Source: Bacillota bacterium (GTDB lineage: Bacteria > Bacillota > Limnochordia > Darwinibacteriales > JAAYFS01). Taken from it: a stretch of DNA of 55,405 bases. The position numbers and the translations under genes are program-made. The notes below the pieces were generated by a model, which made no database searches, was not told where the DNA came from, and saw nothing but the letters and a program-made list of their open reading frames with translations. Where the stretch lies: the NCBI GenBank assembly GCA_012728115.1, contig JAAYFS010000039.1:1-55405 (forward strand), in the 5' to 3' direction. This document shows, piece by piece, positions 1 to 8,347 of the stretch; the stretch's first letter is position 1, and each line of letters begins with the position of its first letter.

Positions 1-130
1 GTTCGACGGAACGCCCTACCGTTACGAGAAGATTAGACTGTCTGAAGTGGAATTCCTATGTGGTTGTCAAAGGTCAATGACTTTGATTAACATGGTATGT
101 CTGCATCACCATTGTACAAGGAGGGTTTTC

Positions 131-1096
131 GTGGCTGGACTAGTAGTAAACGGAATTAGCAAGACCTATGGAACAAAAAAGGTTGTGGATAATATTTCTT
201 TTAAGGCTGAGCCTGGACAAATACTTGGAATTCTAGGTCCAAACGGCGCAGGAAAAACCACTGCAATTAGGATGATCATGGGAATTACCGCTCCTGACAG
301 CGGTAGTATCTCATACTCGCACGATGGACGTGAGTTAGCGGGTATTCCCAAATCCTTGGTTGGGTACCTCCCCGAAGAAAGAGGTCTTTATAAAGAAGCT
401 CGCGTTATCGAAATTCTTACATTCTTGGCAGGTTTAAAAAATATTTCTAAAAAAATCGCTCGTGAAATTGGGATGACATGGCTTACTAAGTTTGATTTAC
501 AAGACTATGCCAAGGCAAAGGTTGAACAATTGTCCAAAGGTATGGCACAAAAGGTACAGTTTATTGCCTCGGTGATTCATGAACCAAAATTCGTTGTCCT
601 CGATGAACCATTCTCTGGTTTGGATCCAGTAAGTCAAGAGATTTTTAAGACTGAAATCCGCGCCTTAGCGGATCGGGGTGCCACTGTCCTACTCTCTAGC
701 CATCAAATGAATATTGTAGAAGAATTATGCGACAAATTGTTCCTGATTCATAAAGGTAAGCATGTATTTTACGGTACTTTACCTGAAATCAAAGAGTTAC
801 ATGGAAATTATCGAGTAAATATCCTATCTGACGATGATTTAACCAGCCTTGAAAGTTTAGACTACGTTGAAAATGTTTCAAAAATCGGAGGTTTAAACTG
901 GGTTTTAACATTAAAAGATGGTACAAAGGCTAACGAGTTCCTAGTAAATCTACCAAGTACGATTAGCGTACAGGAACTAAATATCTCGCGACTTTCGTTA
1001 CACGAAATTTTTGTGAAAATTGCTCAAGGGGGGTTAGATGATGAAGGAAACCTGGAAGATAGCTACCTGGGAAATAATGAGAAATCTACGAAATAA
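131..1096 (+). CDS. natA: ABC transporter ATP-binding protein, NatA type
   Basis: This is the cytoplasmic ATPase of an ABC-2 exporter. Visible motifs are Walker A GPNGAGKT (about residues 36-43), the signature LSKGM, and Walker B followed by DEPFSGLDP and an H-loop (SSHQM). The C-terminal extension of about 100 residues is typical of NatA-like exporters for sodium or hydrophobic compounds. I start it at GTG 131, preceded by AAGGAGG at 118-124. The frame is open upstream to base 2 of the window, but the residues there (rich in Cys and His) do not look like an ABC protein. The gene overlaps the permease gene by about 59 bases, so the two are co-translated. The substrate is not shown by the sequence. 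Confidence 0.9.
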   Translation: MAGLVVNGISKTYGTKKVVDNISFKAEPGQILGILGPNGAGKTTAIRMIMGITAPDSGSISYSHDGRELAGIPKSLVGYLPEERGLYKEARVIEILTFLAGLKNISKKIAREIGMTWLTKFDLQDYAKAKVEQLSKGMAQKVQFIASVIHEPKFVVLDEPFSGLDPVSQEIFKTEIRALADRGATVLLSSHQMNIVEELCDKLFLIHKGKHVFYGTLPEIKELHGNYRVNILSDDDLTSLESLDYVENVSKIGGLNWVLTLKDGTKANEFLVNLPSTISVQELNISRLSLHEIFVKIAQGGLDDEGNLEDSYLGNNEKSTK

Positions 1097-2240
1097 GCAG
1101 TTTTTGATCGGTTTATTGTTAACCCCTGCGTTAATTGCCCTTTTTGCGGTATTACCCGCACTTTTGGATCGGTGGAATCAACCAGCACCATCGGAGTACT
1201 ATGTTGTTGACAAAATCGACGCTTTTCACTTTTTTGCAGAAAGCCCTAGCCCATCAGTCTCCTTCCTTGAGTATACCGATGATTTAGCCAATATAAATGA
1301 AGATGTTCAGGAAAACAAGCTGGCGGGGTACTTCATTTTAGATGAAGAGTTTCTGGAAACTGGCGAAATCGAAGTAGTTTTGAATAACCGAATGAGTGAA
1401 GGAGAAAACATTATTCGCACGTTGCTTTCGAGTGTGCTACAGTACTATCGAATCCAGCAGACTAATATCGATACTAATACCTTAGTTTATGTTACTGCAC
1501 CAGCTATTGTCCATACTGTTTCTATTGATCAGGACGACGATGCTTTTCTCTATAAAATAGTTGTAGCAGTAGCATACATGATCCTAATCTTTTACTTAGT
1601 GTTTGCTTCTGGCTCAATGCTGATGTATAGTGCACTTCAAGAACGTAGAGATCGAATGGCAGAAGTGGTGCTATCATCCATCGGAGCACAACAGTTGATG
1701 CAAGGAAAGATTATCGGGCACTTTATCCTAGGAATAATTCAGCTTGCTTTCTGGTTACTCTTGGGCATACCAGCTCTGATCTACTTCGTAGATTTCCCTG
1801 TTTGGGAAGCAATAACCCAATCGAACGTAGTAGTCCCAATCTTCTACGCTCTTTTGGGATACCTCCTATTCAGTGCACTTTTTGTTGGCATGGGTGCCAC
1901 CATGGAAGATATTCAAAGCGCTGGTAATTCACAGGGGCTTGTAATAATGATTCCAATGATGGGCTTGTTTTTCATTGGTCCAGTGATTTCAAACCCTGAT
2001 GGATTGATTTCTCAATTAGCGTCGATCTTTCCGCTTACTTCCCCGATCATTATGGTTTTGCGAGCGGCGATCACGGATGTTGGCCTTTGGGAGTTTATCC
2101 TAAGCGGTATCTTACTAATTTTAGCGACCATCCTGATTGTAAAAGCTTCGGCGAAAATATTTAGAATCGGAATGTTAATGTATGGAAAAAACGCTGATCT
2201 GCGCGAAATTATCCGATGGTTGAGGTATAAGGACGTATGA
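1038..2240 (+). CDS. natB: ABC-2 type transporter permease, NatB type
   Basis: This is the membrane partner of the preceding ATPase, about 400 residues. A first transmembrane helix near residues 18-45 is followed by an extracytoplasmic domain of about 130 residues. A cluster of five or six hydrophobic helices fills the C-terminal half (from about residue 170), the layout of the ABC2_membrane_3 family to which NatB belongs. Two adjacent ATG codons (1038 and 1041) follow a run of G at 1028-1033, and either could be used. The stop overlaps the start of the next gene. The role as an exporter is family knowledge; the substrate is unknown. Confidence 0.88.
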   Translation: MMKETWKIATWEIMRNLRNKQFLIGLLLTPALIALFAVLPALLDRWNQPAPSEYYVVDKIDAFHFFAESPSPSVSFLEYTDDLANINEDVQENKLAGYFILDEEFLETGEIEVVLNNRMSEGENIIRTLLSSVLQYYRIQQTNIDTNTLVYVTAPAIVHTVSIDQDDDAFLYKIVVAVAYMILIFYLVFASGSMLMYSALQERRDRMAEVVLSSIGAQQLMQGKIIGHFILGIIQLAFWLLLGIPALIYFVDFPVWEAITQSNVVVPIFYALLGYLLFSALFVGMGATMEDIQSAGNSQGLVIMIPMMGLFFIGPVISNPDGLISQLASIFPLTSPIIMVLRAAITDVGLWEFILSGILLILATILIVKASAKIFRIGMLMYGKNADLREIIRWLRYKDV

Positions 2241-3430
2241 TAAACCCAATTATTCGTTCAACTGTGCTCGATCAAAATCTTAAATTACTGATTGGTTCAG
2301 TCCTTAATGCCAAAGTGCTTGAAATAATAGGCTCCAAGCATGCTGTATTAGATATCGACGGCAAAAGAGTGACCGTCACTAACGAGACTAATTTGGTTGA
2401 AGACGAGCAAATTAAAATTGAGTTTCGTGGCACAGATATCGATGGAAAGTTAATTTTTAGGATAGTTAATCAAGGCTCATCGGAAGGCATGCCTTCCGAT
2501 GAGCTCTTCCTTCTTAAACTTCGGGAGTTTAAAATCCCAGCTACTCCAAGTCTAATTAGCAAAATTAAAGAGTTTTCGCATACAGATAGTTCTAACATAG
2601 AGCAAATTTTATTACTAGCTAAAAAAGAAACCGCCCTTTCAACCGGCGGTTTCCGAATCTGGAATAATTTTTGGAACGAGGAGACTTTGCTCGAAAACTT
2701 AGAAGCACTTAGGTTAAACAGCATTTCTTCGGAAACGGAAGCGGCAGACGCTATTTCACTAGAAACTGAATCGTTAGAAACACAATCGGCAAGGACCAAA
2801 TCAACAAAGGCCGAATCTCTCGTAGAACAGTTTTTAATTAAACCCAGCAGCGAAGAAGGAATCGAAAAAGATCTAACCAACCTTGAAATTGCTTTTAGGA
2901 GGATACTCAAAGCAAAAACAACTAATAAATTACCTGAAGCTATTGCAAGACTAGAAACTGATTCCATAGACAAACTCAACTTACATAAAGTTGTTGAGCA
3001 ACTGACCGCAGAAGCACTTTTAAACAAAATTTTGCATCAGGATTTCCCCAATTATTTTTACTTTCAGATCCCTTTGTTTTATGAAAACAAATGGCTTCTC
3101 AATGAAATGCTTATTCAAAAGGAAGCAGCTACGAAATCTTTGAAAGTGACTCTGCAATTAAAAACTAAGAATTTAAATGACATTTTTGCGGTTTTGCATT
3201 TAATTGATCAAAAATTGGAACTTACCTTCTATGTCGCTAACCGAGAAATAGCAGGAGTTTTTAGCGATCAACTGCAACTGTTCAGACAATCTTTTAAAGA
3301 CTCACCATTTGAACTCGGAAACATCGCAATTAAGTATGGCCATGCATTTCGCAAGAATCAAACAATAAAACGAGAGATCATCAACTTAATGAAATCTCCT
3401 GCTTCTAGTTCAATCGATATTACTATCTAG
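2237..3430 (+). CDS. FliK-like flagellar hook-length control protein
   Basis: A 397-residue protein. The N-terminal 80 residues look like a small beta-barrel (GSVLNAKVLEI, VLDIDGKRVTV). The middle is low-complexity and rich in Glu, Ser and Thr (about residues 165-200). The C-terminal 120 residues resemble the Flg_hook domain of FliK, including LQLKTKNLNDIFAVLHL and LELTFYVANREI. The next gene encodes an FlhB-tail homologue, the same pairing as Bacillus subtilis ylqG-ylqH. The ATG overlaps the natB stop, with AAGGACGT as the ribosome site. A 30-bp perfect palindrome lies inside the gene at 2475-2504. The family call rests on weak C-terminal similarity plus context. Confidence 0.6.
   Translation: MINPIIRSTVLDQNLKLLIGSVLNAKVLEIIGSKHAVLDIDGKRVTVTNETNLVEDEQIKIEFRGTDIDGKLIFRIVNQGSSEGMPSDELFLLKLREFKIPATPSLISKIKEFSHTDSSNIEQILLLAKKETALSTGGFRIWNNFWNEETLLENLEALRLNSISSETEAADAISLETESLETQSARTKSTKAESLVEQFLIKPSSEEGIEKDLTNLEIAFRRILKAKTTNKLPEAIARLETDSIDKLNLHKVVEQLTAEALLNKILHQDFPNYFYFQIPLFYENKWLLNEMLIQKEAATKSLKVTLQLKTKNLNDIFAVLHLIDQKLELTFYVANREIAGVFSDQLQLFRQSFKDSPFELGNIAIKYGHAFRKNQTIKREIINLMKSPASSSIDITI
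2475..2504. repeat. 30-bp perfect palindrome inside the FliK-like gene
   Basis: The left half (2475-2489, GCTCATCGGAAGGCA) is the exact reverse complement of the right half (2490-2504), with no spacer. It encodes residues around EGMPSDE in the reading frame. It could be a protein-binding site, an insertion scar or a strong RNA hairpin within the message. Confidence 0.9.
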
Positions 3431-3438
3431 GTGGTATT

Positions 3439-3693
3439 ATGGAAAAGAAAAAAGCTATCGCTCTCACCTATTCACAAGATCAACATCTTGCTCCTGTAGT
3501 AATTGCTAAGGGACAAGGGTATGTCGCGGAAAAAATAATTGAAGTTGCCAAGCGAAACAATATCCCACTTTACAACAATCCCGCACTTGCTGAGGAATTG
3601 ATTAATTTAGAAATATTAACTGATATTCCGCCAGAACTATTTGAAGCGGTCGCCAAAGTACTTGCCTATGTTTATCATATCGACTCTAAGTGA
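3439..3693 (+). CDS. FlhB C-terminal-domain homologue (YlqH type)
   Basis: An 84-residue protein made only of the cytoplasmic C-terminal domain of FlhB/YscU export switches. The run AIALTYSQDQHLAPVVIAKG and the following helix with KRNNIPLYNNPALAEEL match the region just after the autocleavage loop. The NPTH cleavage motif and all membrane helices are absent, as in B. subtilis YlqH. It lies 8 bases after the FliK-like gene with GGTGG upstream, so the pair is probably one transcript. It ends directly against the stop of the convergent GGDEF gene. A role in flagellar substrate switching is inferred from family and neighbour. Confidence 0.85.
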   Translation: MEKKKAIALTYSQDQHLAPVVIAKGQGYVAEKIIEVAKRNNIPLYNNPALAEELINLEILTDIPPELFEAVAKVLAYVYHIDSK

Positions 3694-5913
3694 TTAGACC
3701 CCTATTCTTTTTCCAGCCTTTTCTTCATACAAGCGTCGATCGGCGGCTACCATTAAGTCCTCCAGCGTTAGCGCCTCTTCATTGGTACTTTCTATACAAC
3801 CGATACTAAGAGAGAGCTTATAGGGTTTATTAGATCCCTTATTATATAACTCGACATAGTAATCTAGGCGCTTTCGAAATAGTTCTTCTAAACCCCGCGA
3901 CGTTCCAATGGTTAGTACCGTAAACTCATCTCCTCCAAGACGAGCCACTACATCCATGCCGCGAAATGCCTTTTTTAAGATCTCCCCCGTTTGACGAATC
4001 GCATAATCCCCTTCTTCATGACCATAGGTATCATTTATATACTTTAATCCATCCAAATCTACAAAGAAGAAATGAACTACTTTTCCCATTTGGTATGCTA
4101 GATCTAGACTATGACTTGCGGCAATCATAAACCCTCTCCGATTTAGTAGCCCAGTGAGTTCATCAGTCTGGGTCATATCGTTCAATTGAATGTTGCGTTG
4201 TTGTAGTTCGAACATCGCATCTTGTAAGCGTTTTTGAACATCTTCTTTTTCTTTAAATACTTTAAACATCTTTAACACGCAACTGATCTCCAAAAAAAGA
4301 TGCTCATACATCCACGCATTTTGGAAATTAAAATTACATAACCCAATTCCCATTTGATGCCCTTGGAAAAAGAGCGGATAAACAATTAAAGTATGCCTCT
4401 TGTTCAATTTCAATTTTTCAAGATCAATAATCTCCTTGGTTCGTATCTGAGTTCCTGGTTTGAGTGTACGCTCCTCATCCCGACCACTAGCGAGAATAGA
4501 ATACTCTGGGAACGACCAAATCGAATTCTGAGATTGTAAAATCTCTTTTTCGTACAAATAGATATACCAAGGTTGGATTCCTAATTCAATAAGTTCTTCC
4601 CGCACAGACTCTATAGAAACAGGATCAGAACCGATATTTGCTACCATTATATCCAACACAGTTCTTAGATGCCTCGACGTATCGACACATTGGGTGTAAT
4701 TCTGGCTATAAGCTTGATGCACACGGTCAATTAGAAATGCGATTACATCGCTAAAGAAATTCAAAACGTCTTTATCGCGCTCGTTAGCCATTTGTTTTCT
4801 CAACAATTTACTGATTCGAATAAAACTGCGTTGTAATGCTAAACAAGCTTCACCAGAGAGTTTTTCTACGGCTACAATCTTTTTAAAATCGGTTAATATT
4901 CTCTGCAAATTGCACGTTTTATTGTTAACTGCCTCATAAATTAATTCAGTTAACTTATACTTTCCGTCAACAATGGATTTAGTACTTAGAATTTCTCGAT
5001 TAATGTCCACCATAGCCTCATTTCTTTTTTTGGCGACATTATTTTCGACCTTATTACATCCACATGATTCTCGAGCAATCAAAATTGGAGGAAAGATGAC
5101 GTTAGAAGGCGATTCACCCTTAATTCTCCTTAAGAGTAGATCTACTGCTGCATATCCCATCTCGTAAATTGGTTGGACAACGGTTGTGAGAGTGGGATCA
5201 CTAAAGTCACTTTCGTAAATATTATCAAAACCTATGACAGAAATATCCGCTGGAATGTTATAACCTCGCTTTTTAAGTCCTTCGATGGCCGTTAACGCCA
5301 TTTCGTCATTTGAAGCTACAATAGCATCAAAGTCTTCATGACGTTCATCAACGAGAATTGCAATCGCTCTTTCGCCCGAATCAGCGGAAAAATCCCCTGG
5401 AACAACAATATTTTGATCGAAAGCAAGGTTATTTTCTTTGAGACCATCTCGATAGGCTTCATAGCGCTGCTTCCCGTCATGGCTATTCATATTGCCTTGA
5501 ATAAAGGCAATCCGCTTACGCCCATGAACATTAACTAAATGCCTAATTCCATCAACAATCCCTATGTGATTATCTACCAAGACACCCGTGGTTCCATCAA
5601 CTCCTTCACCGATAACAACTATCGGCAAAGGAGAATACCTTGCATAAAATTCCTGAGCTTTCTTAAAATCGACAATTCTATGCATAAGTGAACTGGAAAT
5701 AATCAAACCGTCCACGTTTTTATCGATCAAATTATAGATCACATTGTACTGGTATTGAAAATAGAGTGGAGCTCCGAGAGCTTTACCTGGGAAAATTAGT
5801 AGGTTAACGTTCTTATCTTCTGCTGCTTCAACAACTCCCTGACATAACCGATTAGAAAATCCTTCCTCTACATCAGTTGTAAAAAAAGCTATGGTCAGCA
5901 TTTCTCGAGCCAT
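3694..5913 (-). CDS. Periplasmic-binding-fold sensor with GGDEF diguanylate cyclase
   Basis: A 739-residue protein. Residues 1-290 have the LacI/Peripla_BP_3 ligand-binding fold (VDGLIISSS, VLVDNHIGI, GRKRIAFIQG, VIGFDN), but there is no helix-turn-helix, signal peptide or membrane helix. The domain therefore senses a ligand in the cytoplasm. Residues 290-560 are a helical/GAF-like linker. The GGDEF domain follows, with ARLGGDEF near residue 660 and RGMD five residues upstream as a product-inhibition (RxxD) site, so it should make c-di-GMP. The start is ATG 5913, after GGGAGG; an in-frame TTG at 5928 lies inside that ribosome site. It is divergent from the FtsA-like gene. Confidence 0.9.
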   Translation of the reverse strand: MAREMLTIAFFTTDVEEGFSNRLCQGVVEAAEDKNVNLLIFPGKALGAPLYFQYQYNVIYNLIDKNVDGLIISSSLMHRIVDFKKAQEFYARYSPLPIVVIGEGVDGTTGVLVDNHIGIVDGIRHLVNVHGRKRIAFIQGNMNSHDGKQRYEAYRDGLKENNLAFDQNIVVPGDFSADSGERAIAILVDERHEDFDAIVASNDEMALTAIEGLKKRGYNIPADISVIGFDNIYESDFSDPTLTTVVQPIYEMGYAAVDLLLRRIKGESPSNVIFPPILIARESCGCNKVENNVAKKRNEAMVDINREILSTKSIVDGKYKLTELIYEAVNNKTCNLQRILTDFKKIVAVEKLSGEACLALQRSFIRISKLLRKQMANERDKDVLNFFSDVIAFLIDRVHQAYSQNYTQCVDTSRHLRTVLDIMVANIGSDPVSIESVREELIELGIQPWYIYLYEKEILQSQNSIWSFPEYSILASGRDEERTLKPGTQIRTKEIIDLEKLKLNKRHTLIVYPLFFQGHQMGIGLCNFNFQNAWMYEHLFLEISCVLKMFKVFKEKEDVQKRLQDAMFELQQRNIQLNDMTQTDELTGLLNRRGFMIAASHSLDLAYQMGKVVHFFFVDLDGLKYINDTYGHEEGDYAIRQTGEILKKAFRGMDVVARLGGDEFTVLTIGTSRGLEELFRKRLDYYVELYNKGSNKPYKLSLSIGCIESTNEEALTLEDLMVAADRRLYEEKAGKRIGV

Positions 5914-6043
5914 TACAACCTCCCCCAAAGACTATTTCCCTGAATATTACTTCGGCGCAATGGTAATTGTTTCCTTTAAAATAAGAATAAAGAACAAGGA
6001 AAGCTAAAGTGTTTGTTGAAATACTTTTCATGAGGTGGTTAGA

Positions 6044-8161
6044 ATGATAAATTCTGGTATCTTTGCACTTGATATTGGAACCAGAAAGATTGCTGGGCTA
6101 TTGCTTGAAAAAAATGAGGATAAGTACATTATTAAACATGCTCTTCAGAAGGAACAACGCCCTGGTGCAATGAAGGACGGGCAAATTCATGATATTCCAA
6201 AGGTCGCACAGACTATTCGGGAAGTAAAGGAACAATTAGAAAATATGGCTGGGGTGTCTTTTAACCAAGCAGCGGTTGCGGCTGCGGGTCGTTCTTTATT
6301 GACCCAAGAAGGCGAATCTTATTATACTTTGTTCAATAATCAATCGATCACCTCAGATGCATTGAAAACTCTCGAATTAGATGCCGTAAAAAATGCACTG
6401 GAACGATTGCCACAAACAAGTGAGAATAAAGTTAACGACCGATATCTTTGTGTCGGTTATAGTGTAGTGGAATATAAATTGGATGGGCAAGTACTAGCAT
6501 CATTGATCGGCCAACAAGGTGCTAGAGCGGAGGTAACGGTTATCGCCACCTTCCTTCCCCGCATCGTTGTTCAATCGCTTTCAGCATCTCTTAACGAAGC
6601 AGGTTTGGATATGGCTTCATTAACCTTGGAACCGATCGCTGCGATTCAAACTGTGGTTCCTAGCACAATGAGAATGTTGAACATCGCTTTGGTTGATATT
6701 GGCGCTGGTACCTCGGATATCGCTATTTCCTCAGAGGGTACTGTAATCAATTATGGAATGGTATCGGTCGCAGGCGATGAAGTTACCGAATGCATCTCAC
6801 GACACTACTTGCTAGACTTTATGATCGCCGAAAGTCTAAAAAGAAAGCTAACTGACAATGTTCAGGATGAACTTACATGTGAGGATGCTTTTGGAAATTC
6901 TTTAAAGATTTCCAGAGATGAGCTTCTAGAGGTTATTAAACCATTAGTAGGTGAACTAGCAGTTAAGATCAGTGACGAAATTAAAAGACTAAACAATGGA
7001 AGTCCAAAAGGCGTAATTCTCGTAGGTGGCGGTTCACAAACACCACTTTTAGATCAATTCTTAGCGGAAGAATTAAGCCTTCCCCAACACCTAGTTCGGG
7101 TTAGAGAAAGAGAGGCTATCAGTTTTATTTCAGGATGTCCAGATTTTAGTGGACCACAAACGATCACTCCGATAGCTGTTGGTTATACTCATCTTAATGG
7201 TCTTACGATGGAGCTCCAGAAAGCAACCATTAATCAAAATCTTATTCAGTTTTTGCGTTTCCCAGATTCAACAATCGCTGATGCCCTTATTTACGCAGGA
7301 TTTTCGGTCCGCAATTTAATCGGACAACCTGGAAAATCCATTACGATCAAACTAAACGGCCAAAAAAGAACCATTCCAGGCGATATCGGCAAAAAAGCGG
7401 GAATTTATTGTAATGGCGAACCTGCTTCTTTAGATACCAAATTAACTGGTAATGACATTATTGAGATTGAACAACCCAAAAACGGGGAAGATGCTAAACT
7501 TACTCTGGGCGATATCGTTGAAACTTCGTCCTCAAAGCTTACTCTTTTCGTCAATGGCAAACAGTATGAACTAGAATCAAAAGTCTTAGTAAATAACAAA
7601 CCCGAACTTCCTTCATATGTTTTGCAAGATGGAGACGATGTATTTGTTAATCGAATTTCTACCATTGGTGAAGTACTGACCGCTCTAGAGCTACCGACTA
7701 AACTTGAATATACGCTATTTATCAACGGTAAGCGAAAAGTGTATACCAAGCACTGTGAGATCAGAGTCAACAACAAGGAAGTATCTGTGGACGAAATAGC
7801 ATATGCAGGCATGAGGCTAGAATATGAACTAAAAAAACTCTTAGTAAAAGACCTTGCCGCAAACACAATGTCATATAAAGAAATCGAGGTAAGTGTAAAT
7901 GATAAAATTTTAGTACTTGAACCACCATATCCGAAGATAAACGGAAAACTGGTTGCTTGGAATACACCTGTATCAAATAACGATGTGATTCAATATCCTA
8001 CTTTTAGTGAAAGTGACTATATCCTTAGCGATATCTTCCGTAGTCTCCCAACGGAATCATTGATGAACCAAAAGAATTTCGAAATTAAAGTAAATGGGCA
8101 ATCAGTTAGTTTCACCCACCCGCTAAAACACGGTGATAAAATCACTTTTTCACATAATTAA
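6044..8161 (+). CDS. FtsA-like actin-fold ATPase with C-terminal repeat tail
   Basis: A 705-residue protein. Residues 1-390 carry the actin/FtsA fold: phosphate-1 FALDIGTRKIAG, an SHS2-like insertion, phosphate-2 LVDIGAGTSDIA and adenosine motif GVILVGGGSQTP. The remaining 300 residues are about five units of [VI]N[GN]K followed by L..GD.[IV] (KLTLFVNGKQYEL, YTLFINGKRKVY, IEVSVNDK, FEIKVNGQSV). These suggest tandem beta-grasp or barrel modules. FtsA itself is about 420 residues and ends in a membrane-targeting helix, which is missing here, so this is probably not the divisome FtsA. ATG 6044 follows GAGGTGG (6032-6038). The gene is monocistronic with its own terminator. Confidence 0.82.
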   Translation: MINSGIFALDIGTRKIAGLLLEKNEDKYIIKHALQKEQRPGAMKDGQIHDIPKVAQTIREVKEQLENMAGVSFNQAAVAAAGRSLLTQEGESYYTLFNNQSITSDALKTLELDAVKNALERLPQTSENKVNDRYLCVGYSVVEYKLDGQVLASLIGQQGARAEVTVIATFLPRIVVQSLSASLNEAGLDMASLTLEPIAAIQTVVPSTMRMLNIALVDIGAGTSDIAISSEGTVINYGMVSVAGDEVTECISRHYLLDFMIAESLKRKLTDNVQDELTCEDAFGNSLKISRDELLEVIKPLVGELAVKISDEIKRLNNGSPKGVILVGGGSQTPLLDQFLAEELSLPQHLVRVREREAISFISGCPDFSGPQTITPIAVGYTHLNGLTMELQKATINQNLIQFLRFPDSTIADALIYAGFSVRNLIGQPGKSITIKLNGQKRTIPGDIGKKAGIYCNGEPASLDTKLTGNDIIEIEQPKNGEDAKLTLGDIVETSSSKLTLFVNGKQYELESKVLVNNKPELPSYVLQDGDDVFVNRISTIGEVLTALELPTKLEYTLFINGKRKVYTKHCEIRVNNKEVSVDEIAYAGMRLEYELKKLLVKDLAANTMSYKEIEVSVNDKILVLEPPYPKINGKLVAWNTPVSNNDVIQYPTFSESDYILSDIFRSLPTESLMNQKNFEIKVNGQSVSFTHPLKHGDKITFSHN

Positions 8162-8176
8162 ATTTAAAACTAAGCG

Positions 8177-8213
8177 AAAAAGTAAGGGTATTCAACTCTC
8201 CCTTACTTTTTTC
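8177..8213 (+). terminator. Rho-independent terminator of the FtsA-like gene
   Basis: A 12-bp stem (8177-8188 with 8200-8211) around an 11-base loop, running into a T-rich tract. Confidence 0.85.
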
Positions 8214-8294
8214 TTTTCTTTTTTCCCTCTAAAAATCGTCCTTCTAGATATTTTCGTATTTTTCATTACTTCCATTACCATATTACGCAAGAAA

Positions 8295-8320
8295 TGGGTG
8301 CTGAAAAATTTCAGCACCCA
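8295..8320 (-). terminator. Hairpin, probable terminator of the metallopeptidase gene
   Basis: A 12-bp perfect stem (TGGGTGCTGAAA and its complement) with a 2-base loop, 28 bases beyond the minus-strand stop. The following T tract is short, so termination may be weak. Confidence 0.55.
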
Positions 8321-8347
8321 TCCAGCTTATCCTAGTACTTTATCCCT

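Noticed and set aside
47-130. Upstream extension of the NatA reading frame
   Set aside because: The residues do not match ABC ATPases, and GTG 131 has a strong AAGGAGG site. It may be the end of a gene that begins before the window, but this cannot be shown.
2470-3027. Minus-strand open frame of 185 codons inside the FliK-like gene
   Set aside because: It is a shadow of the real frame; the repeated residues at its end arise from the palindrome.
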